NCBI GenBank assembly: GCA_021613335.1
Contig: JAJTWR010000332.1
Span: forward strand, 2,281,001 to 2,345,000
DNA: 64,000 nt
Source of the DNA: Whitmania pigra
Lineage: Eukaryota > Annelida > Clitellata > Hirudinida > Haemopidae
Direction of reading: 5' to 3'
Part shown: in pieces, positions 51,901 to 64,000 of the stretch
Layout of the letters: each line of letters begins with the position of its first letter
Numbering within the stretch: position 1 is the stretch's first letter
Program-made: the position numbers and the translations under genes
Notes under the pieces: generated by a model
Told to the model about the DNA's origin: nothing
Database searches by the model: none
Seen by the model: the letters and a program-made list of their open reading frames with translations, nothing else

Positions 51901-52738
51901 CCCATGATGTCCTGAAGAGATGGGTCTTCAGGTGGAGTTTGAAGAGCTTCATGGATGGCTGGGCTCTGACGGTGGAAGGAAGTCTGTTCCAGACAGCTGG
52001 AGAGGTGTACGAGAAGCCTCTGTTTGGAAGGGATGATTTATGTACCGGTTGGTGAAGTTGAGTGGCTGACGATGAACGAAGCCCAGGTGTTTGGCGGCGA
52101 TCTAGTAGATGATGGAGATAAGCTGGGGTGGATGTTGCTAAAGTGTGATATGTCATGAGGGCAATTTTGAAAGTGATACGACTATGGATCGGCAGCCAGT
52201 GCAATTTCGTCAGACGGTCCATGTGTCGTATTCGAGACCCTGCAAAAAGCACCCTTGGAAAGGAGCACTTTATAAATGGTTGTAAGCGCCTCTGACACTA
52301 TGCTTATACAAGGATGCTCCCTGGCTCTATGCTGGGTTGCAAACACGTTATTACCGCTGCCCATAAGGCCAACGCGTTTTTAGAAGTAAAATGGTTTTGA
52401 AATTGTTAACAATTGTTATTTTATCCATCATATAATAACTAGTATTTTCTTATCTCTCAAGAGTGACTAAGGAAGGTTCTGAGTACAATACATTACTGCC
52501 AGGCCTTCCAGTCGTGATGAGCAACGATAATGGTGTTTCGTGGCATGCATTTGACGGACAAAATGTTAAAAAAGCTCTCCTTGCAACTCAGTAAGCAATA
52601 AAATAAATGGTTTTGAATGAACCTGGTCATGACGGTGTAGATGATGATAATGATTATAAGTGATCGAGTCCAATTTATCGGTGCAGGTCTTTCGATGGAA
52701 AAAGGCGAAGCAGGCGTGTTTTATTGGAGAATCTGTAA
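45995..52738 (+). CDS. Membrane-anchored beta-N-acetylhexosaminidase (chitobiase-type, GH20)
   Basis: Seen: 12 exons, 45995-46027, 46119-46174, 46283-46365, 46590-47261, 47348-47657, 49092-49299, 49744-50145, 50397-50690, 50833-51010, 51454-51694, 52462-52590, 52687-52738; all phases match, giving 885 residues, close to bacterial chitobiases (about 885). Residues about 35-52 form one hydrophobic segment (VLIAGLILAFVLALLSTF) after a basic stretch, so a type II signal anchor. Residues 65-270 resemble the CHB_HEX carbohydrate-binding domain, 280-385 the GH20b domain, and 390-770 the GH20 barrel: RGLMIDVARHF, HLHLSDDEGWRIEV, VPELDFPGHSHAA and the catalytic pair IHLGGDE (Asp601-Glu602). The end (SNDNGVSWHAFDG, ATQSFDGKRRSRRV) fits CHB_HEX_C. 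It likely removes terminal N-acetylglucosamine from chitin oligomers or glycans, facing the lumen or outside. This is not the lysosomal HEXA/HEXB type. A Tc1-like element lies in intron 5 and a LINE in intron 10. Confidence 0.92.
47870..49061 (-). mobile_element. Tc1-like DNA transposon with both terminal inverted repeats, inactive
   Basis: The left end reads ttgcagtgcatttaaaaagg then ttacaagcacccctt; the reverse complement of the right end reads cacagtgtgtgtaaaaagat then tacaagcacccct. Both are flanked by TA, the Tc1/mariner target, giving about 1.19 kb. On the minus strand the interior reads as a broken transposase: HVEWAKNLADF, EQFNLDEPDGCPFYWHLI, RGGSVMVWRAIS, with stops and frameshifts. 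It sits wholly inside intron 5 of the hexosaminidase gene, in opposite orientation. Confidence 0.87.
49579..49680. repeat. LINE 3' tail fragment
   Basis: An AAT-rich run followed by tataaagcgccatgtgcaaa and gcgtcagaggtgc, matching the tail of the LINE fragment at 51.83-51.88 kb (tataaagcgccatatgcgta, gcgtcagaggcgc). It lies in intron 6 of the hexosaminidase gene and has no coding part. Confidence 0.7.
51825..52262 (-). pseudogene. 5'-truncated L2/CR1-like LINE in intron 10 of the hexosaminidase gene
   Basis: On the minus strand a frame from 52252 to 51875 reads LHWLPIHSRITFKIALMTYH, LDRRQTPGLRSS, SYTSPAVWNRLPSTVR and FKLHLKTHLF, the RT C-terminal region and element end of L2/CR1-like LINEs. 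It is followed by a short 3'UTR (ggcgctttataaatt on the minus strand) and an (ATT)n tail at 51849-51825. That frame stays open, so this copy is younger than the one at 5.4 kb. Confidence 0.85.
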
Positions 52739-53627
52739 GTGAAGAAGTCAAAGATTGTCAAAGCTGTTACATTCCCAATTCATTTCAGCCTGTGTTTGTA
52801 TTTTTTACACTGGATAATTTAAAGTTTAACTCATTGTGCTTTGCTTGTATATAAAGAGATGTGCCTTCTAAGCATTTGATGTTTAGGTATTTGAATCTGT
52901 TCTCTTGTTGTTGTCTGTTTTAATTTTTTAATTGCGTTAAAAAACTGCATTTGTTCACGTTTGTTGAAGTTTCTATTATGATATTGTTGCTTCAAAATAA
53001 GTATATGAGATTGACAACGAGTGTTTGAAAAGAGTTTATTGTCAAATGATGATGCTTGCACAGGCACTTGTTGCAATGAGTTAAAATCCTCATGTCAATA
53101 CTGGCCTTGTAAAAACTGTTTGGATGACATGAGGAAATTACTTTTTTTATGATAAGAAGAGCTGATTCGTAATTGCAGTTACAGGTTGGGTGCCACTTGT
53201 AATTGAGTTTACTAACCAACGAATCACAGAAACGGTGATATGTGTGCATTGTTCTGATGCATCGGGGCGAATTAGATGTGCGAAGATTTTATAAGGCTAA
53301 AGAAAAAATTCCGGGATAGTCGTGGTTTGGGCTTGATTAAGTGGAAGAAATGTGACTCAATAACATCGAAACAGCGGTTAAAGCAACCTAAGTGCACGAA
53401 TTGTCTGCTACAAAAACCAATTCCATAGAACATCTAAAAAGATTGGGGGTGGTGACGGGGACCAGTGTGTCACCACAAACACCCGAACTCCAATTAATTT
53501 CAACAAAAAAATCTACGGAGCTTTAAAAAAACGTTATTTAATAGAAATACATCTCGAATGCAGAACACGGAATTAGAAATAAATTTGGTCACACATGATT
53601 ATGTATAACCTGATCTATTGAGTTCCC
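52739..53627. other. Convergent 3' region between the hexosaminidase gene (+) and Wnt (-)
   Basis: About 890 bases hold both 3'UTRs. A minus-strand AATAAA lies at 53039-53034, possibly for Wnt. Two overlapping minus-strand frames at 52831-53249 contain many His/Cys residues but no family could be recognised. Confidence 0.5.
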
Positions 53628-55016
53628 TCATTTACAAACGTGCACATCCGTGAACTTCTCACAAGAACTACATTGGACGTGACAACACCAAATAAATTGA
53701 CAGTTACATCTTTCTATGCTCCGCGTTCTGAAAGTGTTGTATCCTCGTCCGCAGCACATGAGGTCGCAACCATCGGGTTCACTCGATCCTCTTTTACACT
53801 GCCTACCCCGAGTTCCTGGCCAGCTGTCGTCTGGGGATGGTTCGCAAAAGTTGGTGGACTGCGACGTGAACACCAGTTCATCCTTGGAGGGTCTTCTGAC
53901 TGTGACAACTAACCTCTTCGAGGATTCCGTCTGCTTCTGTGGATGCCTTTTCCGCTGCTTGCCGAACTGTCTGTAAACGCGTCTCTTGATGGCTATTGAG
54001 CCTCGCACGACAGAGGGCTCGTCATGAGTTTTCTTGAGATCTTCTCCTGGTGAATTTGAGTATTCCTTGGTCTGGACGTTCTTTTGGTCGGTTCCATTGC
54101 CGTTGATAACGTCGTTGCTTGAGGTGAATTCGCTTGGATTTTTCGGATACTTCTTAAAACTTTTAATCGCAGAGACCTTTCTCAGTGCCTCTTCAGAAAG
54201 AACAACTCTCTTTCTCTCCGAATAACTATGGATCAAGTTTGTTCCAGCTTTGTTGAACTTGACCATCACTGCCGAGCTGTCGTACTTGGCCTTCAGTTCG
54301 TGTCCGATCATCCGGAAGGAAGGCAGCTGATGCCAGCAGGTTTTCAGGCTGCATGATCCCGAAACCCCGTGGCATTTGCATCCGGGCTTGCTCAAGGACA
54401 CCACAGTCTGAAAGTTTAAAAATAAAAAATTTATTATATTTCGTTTTCACGCACTTTGTGTATTTTTAATTTGGTAATGCTTTGACTGCTTCGTCAGTTT
54501 CTACATAAAAAACAACTTATTTTATTGTGACTTTATGAAATGTAAATTATCGCTTTATTAAAATTTGCGCGAAGAAGTTATAAGGAAGGAACCGTCAGAC
54601 CCATTACTGCTAAAAGCAACTTTTGCTCGAAGGCGGACAATTAGCGTGCCTTCGTTTATTGGCTCCCCTAACTCTGCTTGAATGCATTTCAGCTAACTGA
54701 AATGACCAACTGTTAATAGAGGGTTGCATGCAACCAAATACCATGCACCATTATATTTTGCAAGGACATCCCTTGCCCAGATATTTTATTGTTTAGTCGT
54801 AGGACATTTTAATGCAACATATTTTTTTGAGAAAATATGAAAAAAAAGACATTTTGAAATTGACATGTAAAAAGAAGTTGAAACGATGTTTTAATTAACT
54901 AATTAACGAATATGATCGCACGGAAGGTATTTAACGATCAAGTGAGGTTCCTCAAGCCTTTGAAATTCCCCGGTCATCAATTTAGAGACGTCTGTATATT
55001 TAATATTTATTATTAC

Positions 55017-55077
<61 letters not shown>

Positions 55078-55239
55078 GTTGTTGTTGTTGTTGTTGTGTT
55101 GTTGTTGTTGTTATTGTTATTGTTATTGTTATTGTTATTGTTATTGTTATTGTTATTGTTATTGTTAATGTTATTGTTATTGTTATTGTTATTGTTATTG
55201 TTATTGTTATTGTTATTGTTATTATTATTATTATTATTA

Positions 55240-55271
<32 letters not shown>

Positions 55272-58200
55272 ATTATTATTATTATTATATCTTCATTGAA
55301 TTGAACGACCACGATGATTATGATGGTGATGAAAATGAGAGATGAAATATGAGAATAGGTGGTCACGAGGTCAGAAATAAATTACTACAGAAGAGATGAT
55401 GCTGAAGAGTTGAAGAAAAGTCGAGAGAAGGTAAATGTTTGTTAATTATGACGAATAGCTCCACTAACACCTCTGGAAAGGGGCAAGCTTCGCAGATTGA
55501 TTCACGACAACGACGCCAGTCCATCATTCTCCACCTTTCCATCGTAGCTTTCTTTTTTATTCCATCAACTTTGCAGTCGTAATTTCGAATGAATCGAGTT
55601 CAACAATAGAGACATTAGCTACGACATGCACACAAATGTCTGGCAATATTTGAAGGATGATGAATTACCTCAAGTAGAATTTTAAATATTCAATTTGCTT
55701 GCATATCAGTTAATTTCTGATTGTATTTTATTAAAATGTAACATTATTTGTCCATTTTAAACTACCAACCTATCCATCTTTTAAAGTGAGTCTTACACTT
55801 TTTGAAATAACAACGCTGTTGTTACCTTTCCAAACACATGAAGAATATTTTCTCTATATAAAGTATAGTTCGCATTAAAATTATTTTATGGTCCAGCATG
55901 TCTTGGTGTATTTTATTGAATTAATTTTCATCTTTGAGCTAAAATCTTCTGCCCAAAACATAAGACGCAGAAGCTCAAGCATTTTTTCTTTAATTAAATT
56001 AAAATTCCGATCATATTTACTAAATTTTTTGAAAATAAGAAACGGTTGGTAGATATAGATATTATTATTTTGATGGCTTCGTAATTTCAATTCTGCTGCT
56101 GACGAAGAAAGAAATCGCTTCATTCTTTGCGATAGTTTTGAAGTCAGAAAGTTAAACCATTAAATCCTATCTTTTCAAAAATAATTTGAAATTGTCGCAA
56201 TTGTGGACTCATAAGAAGCCATAATTCTTCAGACGAGGTTATTTATGTGTTAGCTTACTGACGTGAACGGTTACTAAAGGCCCTAAAGTTCAAATTTTGA
56301 AAGTCTATTACTATTATTCTAACAGAATATTATTACTATTATTAAATAGTAATTAATATTTACTATTATTTATTATTAAATTTATTATTACAAATATTAA
56401 TTACCTTATTTAAATTAAGGTATTAATCTTATTACGAAATCACATTTTAATTTAATTTATTCCCTGGATTCGTTGATAAAGTCTGTATTTCACAAAGATT
56501 CATTTATAAAGAAAGTGCGACAAAGATCTAACCTAATAAGAACTCATTAAAACTTTGTATACTCTGTAATAATATAAATTACCGTGAATTGGAGTAAATA
56601 AAAATTTGCTTCCTCCCCTCGATCGTTTGTAAAATTCTGGCCACAACGCTGATCGTACGTGGTAAGCCATGATCAGAGATTTGTCCCATATTGAGAGAGC
56701 AAATGCGTTGAAAGACCATCAAATATTGAATGATTAATTTACTAGTTTGTTTAACGCTGAACGTTCAAACTAAGATTTCAGAATTTGTATTCAATAGGCT
56801 TGCATTGTATCAGAAGTTAGTGAGTGTTCATTAGAGATGAAAAGCTTTTTAAATCTCAGGAGAGCATGGAATTCATGCATCACCGTAAAACGTACTTCCG
56901 ACCTCGCCTGCTCTCGGAGTCATTAAAATGAGATCTCACATCATCAACTTGATAAGCCCTGGCTGCCGTAAATGGTCTCTATAATTCTGGAAACATCCAT
57001 TCACTTATATAAATTTAAATGTGGAAGGCTTATTCAGCACGAAGGTGTTCCATCGAAACTTTTCACCGAGTGGCGCTGCAAGTATGACGTAATGTTGCCC
57101 ATTCTTCTTTACGTAACGAACAACTATTGCATAACGAAACTTTATTGAAAGCTATGAATATTTTGTTATTAGATGAATAAGTTGGAAATCTTCTGCTCAA
57201 ACGTAATGTAATGGGCGGGACGACCAGCAAGGAGAACTGGACCTGATATCTCTATAAGTTAAGCGGAATTGTTGAACTAACCAAGTCAAAACAAAAACGC
57301 CTTGCTTATAGAGTGATGAAGAATCTTATAACACCTCTTTCACACCACGCATTTCACTTCTCTGTAAACTTGCCGCAAGAATTTTTATTTACGTACCGAC
57401 CTGATTTGGCGTGGCGCAGGTTTGTTTAGCTTACGCAGTTTGTTGCTGCAAAATTAAGAAGTTTATTATTACTTCAAACGCTCGTTGCTTCAATTACAGT
57501 TTATTATTTCACCTCTAATCTCTTGGCGTGCATCCTTTCTTTGCCCATTTCTCGAACTCTAAAGCAAGTTGTAACTCGGCCACCGACTGCTCGTTTTTCG
57601 TTTCGTTAATGTAAATATTCCGCATTTATCAGTAACACAATAAATACTTATATCTCTCTCCGAGAGATGATGCATGTCAATCACAACAGCACAGAAAGAG
57701 TGCTCGAAGTCTGCGTAGCAATGTCAATTTCAATTAAGACCGATTCGAGGCGACCGACAAAAGTTGTATATATCGTTTATGAGGTGTTAAATCCGTGCAT
57801 GAAATAAACATGGCTGTCATCCTCATAGCTCCAATCGAACTTCACCTTCGACGATGGAACTCGTCATACGTAGACGTCCGCCCGCTGACAAACACGAGGT
57901 GCGTTTTGTTCGCAAAGGTGAAAAACACCAGATACTCAAAGTGCGTCTCAAGTACATGTAATTAAATTACAATGTAAACCGACTTAGAAATGTATGTCTA
58001 TATGAAATAAGGTACAACTAAAATCATTAAATTCTAGTAAGCTTAGATTAACGAAAAGTTTAATTCTTTTTTATTTCCTTTTCTACTTCACAAATTTTGG
58101 TTCGAATAACTAGCCTTCTGAAGCAATCAAACTCCAAATATCCAACGGTGACATCGAGCAATTGTGTCGATAACAGACGAAAACATTTATTGCTTTCACG

Positions 58201-61200
58201 GTTGCACTTATTAAAAAGAGGTTCCCACCAAATCGGGTGACATAATTGTTACGCACTTTTCAAGGAACAATTTTATTCGAATTCAGAAATAAACAAGTTG
58301 TGTCGCTGAACTAGAAATCTCCCAAATGGAAAATATTAAAATCTAGTTAAATATCGCAATAAAAAATGTTAATATCTCACCAAAAGAATTATTCATTTGA
58401 TGAAGCAAAGAATGGTTATCACTTCACCATCAGAATCTATCGTAACGTTGACGTTACAAAGAGACAAATTAACACGATTGCTGCCTGATTGATAATATAA
58501 TCTGAATGTTGTGCTAAATTACAAGGCTAGTCATTTGACCCTGTAAACAGAAATGATTCACGGAAAGTATAATAAGTTAATAAGTATAATAAAGTATAAA
58601 TGTATAATAAGAAATATAGTCTCTTCATTCTCGATGAAATCTTTTCTTGGAATTTTTACATAATTTTTAACTGTCAAAAATAAGTCATGAATTATGACAG
58701 GAGGCGATTTCGTGAAAGGGTTGACATCGTCTCATTGTCATGATGGACATCTTTATATGATTAATAAGTAATTCATCGTCGCACAACAACTTTTCGCTAA
58801 CATATCCACAGAAGAGAGTCATCCATTACGAACCAATTTATTACCTGCCATATTACTTATCACGTAAAGTGATCCACTGAAAGTTATCACACCTGCCTGG
58901 AAAATTGATCAATGAGGTAAATTGAAGAATTGGAAAACTGTCCATATTGCTTTTAGCATCTTTGTCTTGTCTGTATATTTTATCATGCTTAGGTTGAGTT
59001 TTTTTATTTAAAAAAATTTTATCATTTACTGATTGATTCTCTTCGCTTATCTAGTTGAACATGACCAGAAGCTGGTAGCGGGTCATTACTGATCCTATTT
59101 AGAATAAATAAAAATTGAGTATAATAAGCAAGCATTAACCTCCAGGGTTTTGAAGAATCTCATTTCAATAAGCGAAGACATTTCGTTTTGAAGAACTCCT
59201 TATCAATCGAATTACGAAACGAGCCCTTTATTAAAATGTTGGCCATAGCAGTAAGACTAACAGTTAACGAAAGTTAACTAAGACGTTCGTTAGCAAGACG
59301 TTGATGATGAAGGAAAGATCAAAAGCTTGTGCCAGGAGTACGAAAACCTAAACCCGTTCCATTAGAATCAACGAGCCGCCATTTTATGAAGTAGGTAACT
59401 TTCATAAACTGGGCCGACTTCTGTGTAGCTTCATCAATTTAACGAAGATTTAGCGAACTTGGGTGCAAAGGGTTTAATTATTAGCCGTTATGAGCTTTTT
59501 ATCTTCCTTGTCGTCATTCATGCGAACATCGGAAAGGGGTTTAACAATATGTTAAATGTTATTCAACATGTCATTGGAATTATTCAACATGTTATTTGAA
59601 TTATTCAACATGTCATTGGAATTATTCAACATGTTGTTGGAATAATTCGGCAAATGTTGTCAACCCACTAGGAACTTAATTATAACAATTCCCGCGCGCT
59701 CTCTCTCTCTCCTGAAGTTATATGATAAACATTTGAATAAAAAAAACACATTGTGTTTTCTAATGAATAATATTTAATTATTTACTTCACTTATCAGGCC
59801 TGTTATAAGGTTATACGCATTCATGTATTCTTAAGGTTCGCCAATAATTGTGAAATTAACAAATAAATTTAAATAAAATAATTAAACTAACTAGAATTTA
59901 GATTCTTTATTCAATGTCAGGCACACGTTCTACTGACACGTAATTAACTAGTTCTTGTTATTAATTCGCTGAGTTGACAAAGTTATGAAATAACACGAAA
60001 TCCAGTAATGGCATGTTAACTGTTAGACAGGCGTGTCTAATAATATTTATTCTCTTTGTTTCCATGTACAACGCATTTAGCACGGCTATTACACGCATGA
60101 CTGGAAATGCACTTAGGCGTGATTCCAGCCTCCAGGTGAGTGGAGGATTACAGTTGGAAAAGGTGAAATCTCCGTCTTATCCGGATAATGACGTCTTTGA
60201 AGTGATTTTTCGCAAAGAAGAAAAAAAAACAGGAAAGAGATTACGACACCTCATGAATGAGAGCAGAGGGCATCGAAAGTTTATGACCTCAAAGTTAAAA
60301 GAATCCTCTAGCAAGGATGGAAACTTGCTCATATCCAACATTAAAGGGTTCGCTAGGGTAGAGTCGTGATAACGAAAATTGTTATGCAAATACAAGCCAC
60401 CGCGGAGGGTAAGAATATCTTTGATCCTGGCCGACACGAGTATGGAAGAAACTGAGCAAAATTTGGTTCGAATCTTATTTGTACGGAGACGCATATAAAT
60501 AAAAAGAAGAATGAAAAAGATCTGAAGAGAATACTATCAACTTGTTGAGCACATTTTAGTGCACTTCTGAATAAAGGTCAGTCGGCCATTTTATCTCTAC
60601 AGGGTCCTTTTCCATTGATGTGCAAGCACGCACTGTAACTCGTATTTATGATAAAAGTAAGTCATAATATCCAGACCACGTATATCTATTCTCCAAACAT
60701 AGAGATACAGCACGCCACCCATTATCTCAGGACTTTGTTAAACACGAGAAAGATCACATGGAAATGCTTACCTTTCGACCAACTTGGTTGTTGTGGGTGT
60801 TGGATAGCATTTGAAGCAACTCCTTGGAATGTCTGGGATGGTTCATTTCCTTCTCTCTCGAGTCTACGAATCCAACTCCGAACATGAACCCATACTCCGT
60901 GTTGTCCCCACAACCTCCCCAGACCCAGTCCTCTGGCAAATCCTTGGGTTTTTGCCGCCGGCTGCAACTACACTGAGACAAAAGACCTTCACGACATGCT
61001 CTGGCCGTGACAAAAGTGATGGCCGCCGACATGAAAGCCTTCACCACACTGACTTCTTTGCTGCCAGCTGAAATAAAATACAGAGATCAGACCTACTTTT
61101 TACGAAAGAACTTACAAATTAGAATTGCGTTAAAGATGTATAAACTAAATTATTCGGTGCTTGAAATGTGGAAGTACCTACATTTCATATAAGATGGTGG

Positions 61201-61701
61201 AACGAGCATTGAACTGTGGTTTCCCCAAGGAAGCAGGGAACAATTCCATCTCCTCATTGAGAACTGAAACTGACATTCTTCGGACGCGAGTTTGAAGGCC
61301 TGCAAAACGCTTAGCACATGATCGGGGTACAACTGGCAGAGGCGCATCTGACCGGGACTAAAACCGTTTGTTTCACTGCAAGAAGGAATGAACTCGGCGT
61401 GGTTAGAATCGAATTTTGAGTTGAAGGCTTGGTTGAGGTAGGTGGAGGAAAGATCTGACGACTGTTTGGCCATCGATGAGTGAGATGGAGAAATGTGAAG
61501 GTTATTGTTGTTCTTGAAGTAGACGCTGTTGTCCCTGCTTTGTGCGGCGTTGTTCGATGCATCAGCTGTCTCCTTTTGACGAGCCAGTCGCGGTTGCGAT
61601 TTGTAGTGGTTGCGGCTTTTTTGTTCTTGAGATCTTTCGTAGCCATAAATAGAACTTGGAAAATCCATGGCAAAGTGTTGCCCTCGATTCGAATTTACAT
61701 T
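53628..61701 (-). CDS. Wnt: Wnt ligand with an expanded N-terminal region and a long insert (5' exon missing)
   Basis: Seen: minus exons 61701-61182, 61067-60772 and 54407-53628, joined in phase 1 then phase 0; 531 residues so far. The first exon opens at an acceptor in the same frame, so a signal-peptide exon should lie further right. About 105 low-complexity residues precede the Wnt core: GFSPGQMRLCQLYPDH, ECQFQFSMRRWNCS, ARACREGLLSQCSCSRRQ, PKDLPEDWVWGGCGDNTEYG, CKCHGVSGSCSLKTCW (holding the serine acylated in Wnts), DGCDLMCCGRGYNTF, CQFIWCCHVQCSSC and a final VCK. Known: secreted, lipid-modified ligand of Frizzled-type receptors. Odd: about 100 extra residues, rich in Lys/Arg/Ser, sit between HSYSERKR and VTVRRPSKDELVF, with GKQRKR like a furin site. 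Extra N-terminal sequence plus such an insert recalls Drosophila Wnt5; motifs fit Wnt5 best, but WntA is possible. Confidence 0.93.
55005..55290. repeat. Compound (ATT)n/(GTT)n/(ATTGTT)n microsatellite
   Basis: About 285 bases: an ATT run, a GTT run, then a hexameric attgtt array, then ATT again. It reads open as homopolymer-like peptides in all plus-strand frames, which is an artefact. Confidence 0.97.
59560..59643. repeat. 21-bp tandem repeat, four copies
   Basis: Copies of tattcaacatgtcattggaat with changes at two or three positions. Each unit carries the palindrome acatgt or a near version. In the Wnt intron, about 370 bases upstream of the nested plus-strand ORF. Confidence 0.85.
60013..60369 (+). 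CDS. Putative secreted peptide precursor, nested in the Wnt intron
   Basis: Seen: an ATG-initiated 118-codon frame starting with a clear signal peptide (MLTVRQACLIIFILFVSMYN then AFSTA, cut probably near residue 24-28). The remainder is Lys/Arg/Ser-rich with basic cleavage sites, including KKTGKR, a Gly-Lys-Arg amidation-type motif, near residues 72-77. It has no cysteine after the signal. AATAAA signals follow at 60498 and 60570. It runs opposite to Wnt, within its intron and about 400 bases from the 60772 exon. No family is recognised; no repeated peptide copies are visible, so a classical multi-copy neuropeptide precursor is unlikely. It may be a lineage-specific secreted protein, or a chance frame. 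Confidence 0.5.
   Translation: MLTVRQACLIIFILFVSMYNAFSTAITRMTGNALRRDSSLQVSGGLQLEKVKSPSYPDNDVFEVIFRKEEKKTGKRLRHLMNESRGHRKFMTSKLKESSSKDGNLLISNIKGFARVES

Positions 61702-64000
<2,299 letters not shown>

Larger units (their letters stand above)
54408..60000. other. Large Wnt intron, left part
   Basis: Most of the 6.4-kb intron between the last two Wnt exons. It holds the ATT/GTT microsatellite at 55005-55290 and the 21-bp array at 59560-59643. Elsewhere it is AT-rich without recognised exons or transposons. It ends where the plus-strand secreted ORF begins. Confidence 0.55.

Noticed and set aside
52831..53249. His/Cys-containing minus-strand frames downstream of Wnt
   Set aside because: They probably lie in the Wnt 3'UTR; no domain could be named.
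54912..55304. 130-codon plus-strand frame rich in Tyr, Val and Ile
   Set aside because: It is almost entirely the ATT/GTT microsatellite.
61182..61195. Donor gtactt after TGTAG for the first visible Wnt exon
   Set aside because: It ends in phase 2 and would break the frame of the next exon; the overlapping gtaggt donor at 61181 ends in phase 1 and joins correctly.

Overview
The window is nuclear DNA of an invertebrate animal. It is AT-rich, its genes are split by GT-AG introns, and it carries animal developmental genes (a Dbx homeobox gene and a Wnt ligand), a ciliary gene (IFT27), and decayed L2/CR1-like LINE, Gypsy and Tc1-like elements. A short (TTAGGG)n tract fits an animal genome. The phylum cannot be fixed from this sequence; a spiralian or another non-insect invertebrate is only a guess. 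All gene models come from reading frames, splice sites with matching phases, and recognised protein families.

Layout. 1-5.2 kb: 3' part of Dbx (+) and a complete seven-exon IFT27 (+). 5.4-7.0 kb: LINE debris joined to the 3' end and LTR of a Gypsy element. 8.6-15.6 kb: an unidentified coiled-coil gene (-), with one or more exons unresolved. 15.6-29.4 kb: a gene-poor, repeat-rich desert with tandem repeats, a MITE-like element, Gypsy RNase H remains and two Tc1-like remnants. 29.5-34.8 kb: a complete 11-exon SAM-SH2-GEF-like adaptor of the BCAR3/NSP family (-). 35.1-43.8 kb: a complete AMP deaminase (+), head-to-head with the adaptor across about 320 bp. 46.0-52.7 kb: a complete 12-exon membrane-anchored GH20 hexosaminidase with bacterial chitobiase architecture (+). 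53.6-61.7 kb and probably beyond: a Wnt ligand (-), tail-to-tail with the hexosaminidase and with an unknown secreted-type ORF nested in its 6.4-kb intron on the opposite strand.

The neighbouring genes show no common pathway. They act in transcription (Dbx), intraflagellar transport (IFT27), integrin/Cas-type signalling (BCAR3-like), purine salvage (AMPD), chitin/glycan breakdown (GH20) and cell-cell signalling (Wnt). The most noteworthy items are the chitobiase-type enzyme with a signal anchor and full animal intron structure, the expanded Wnt with a long basic insert, the IFT27 with an altered switch II, the nested secreted ORF, and the unassigned coiled-coil gene.
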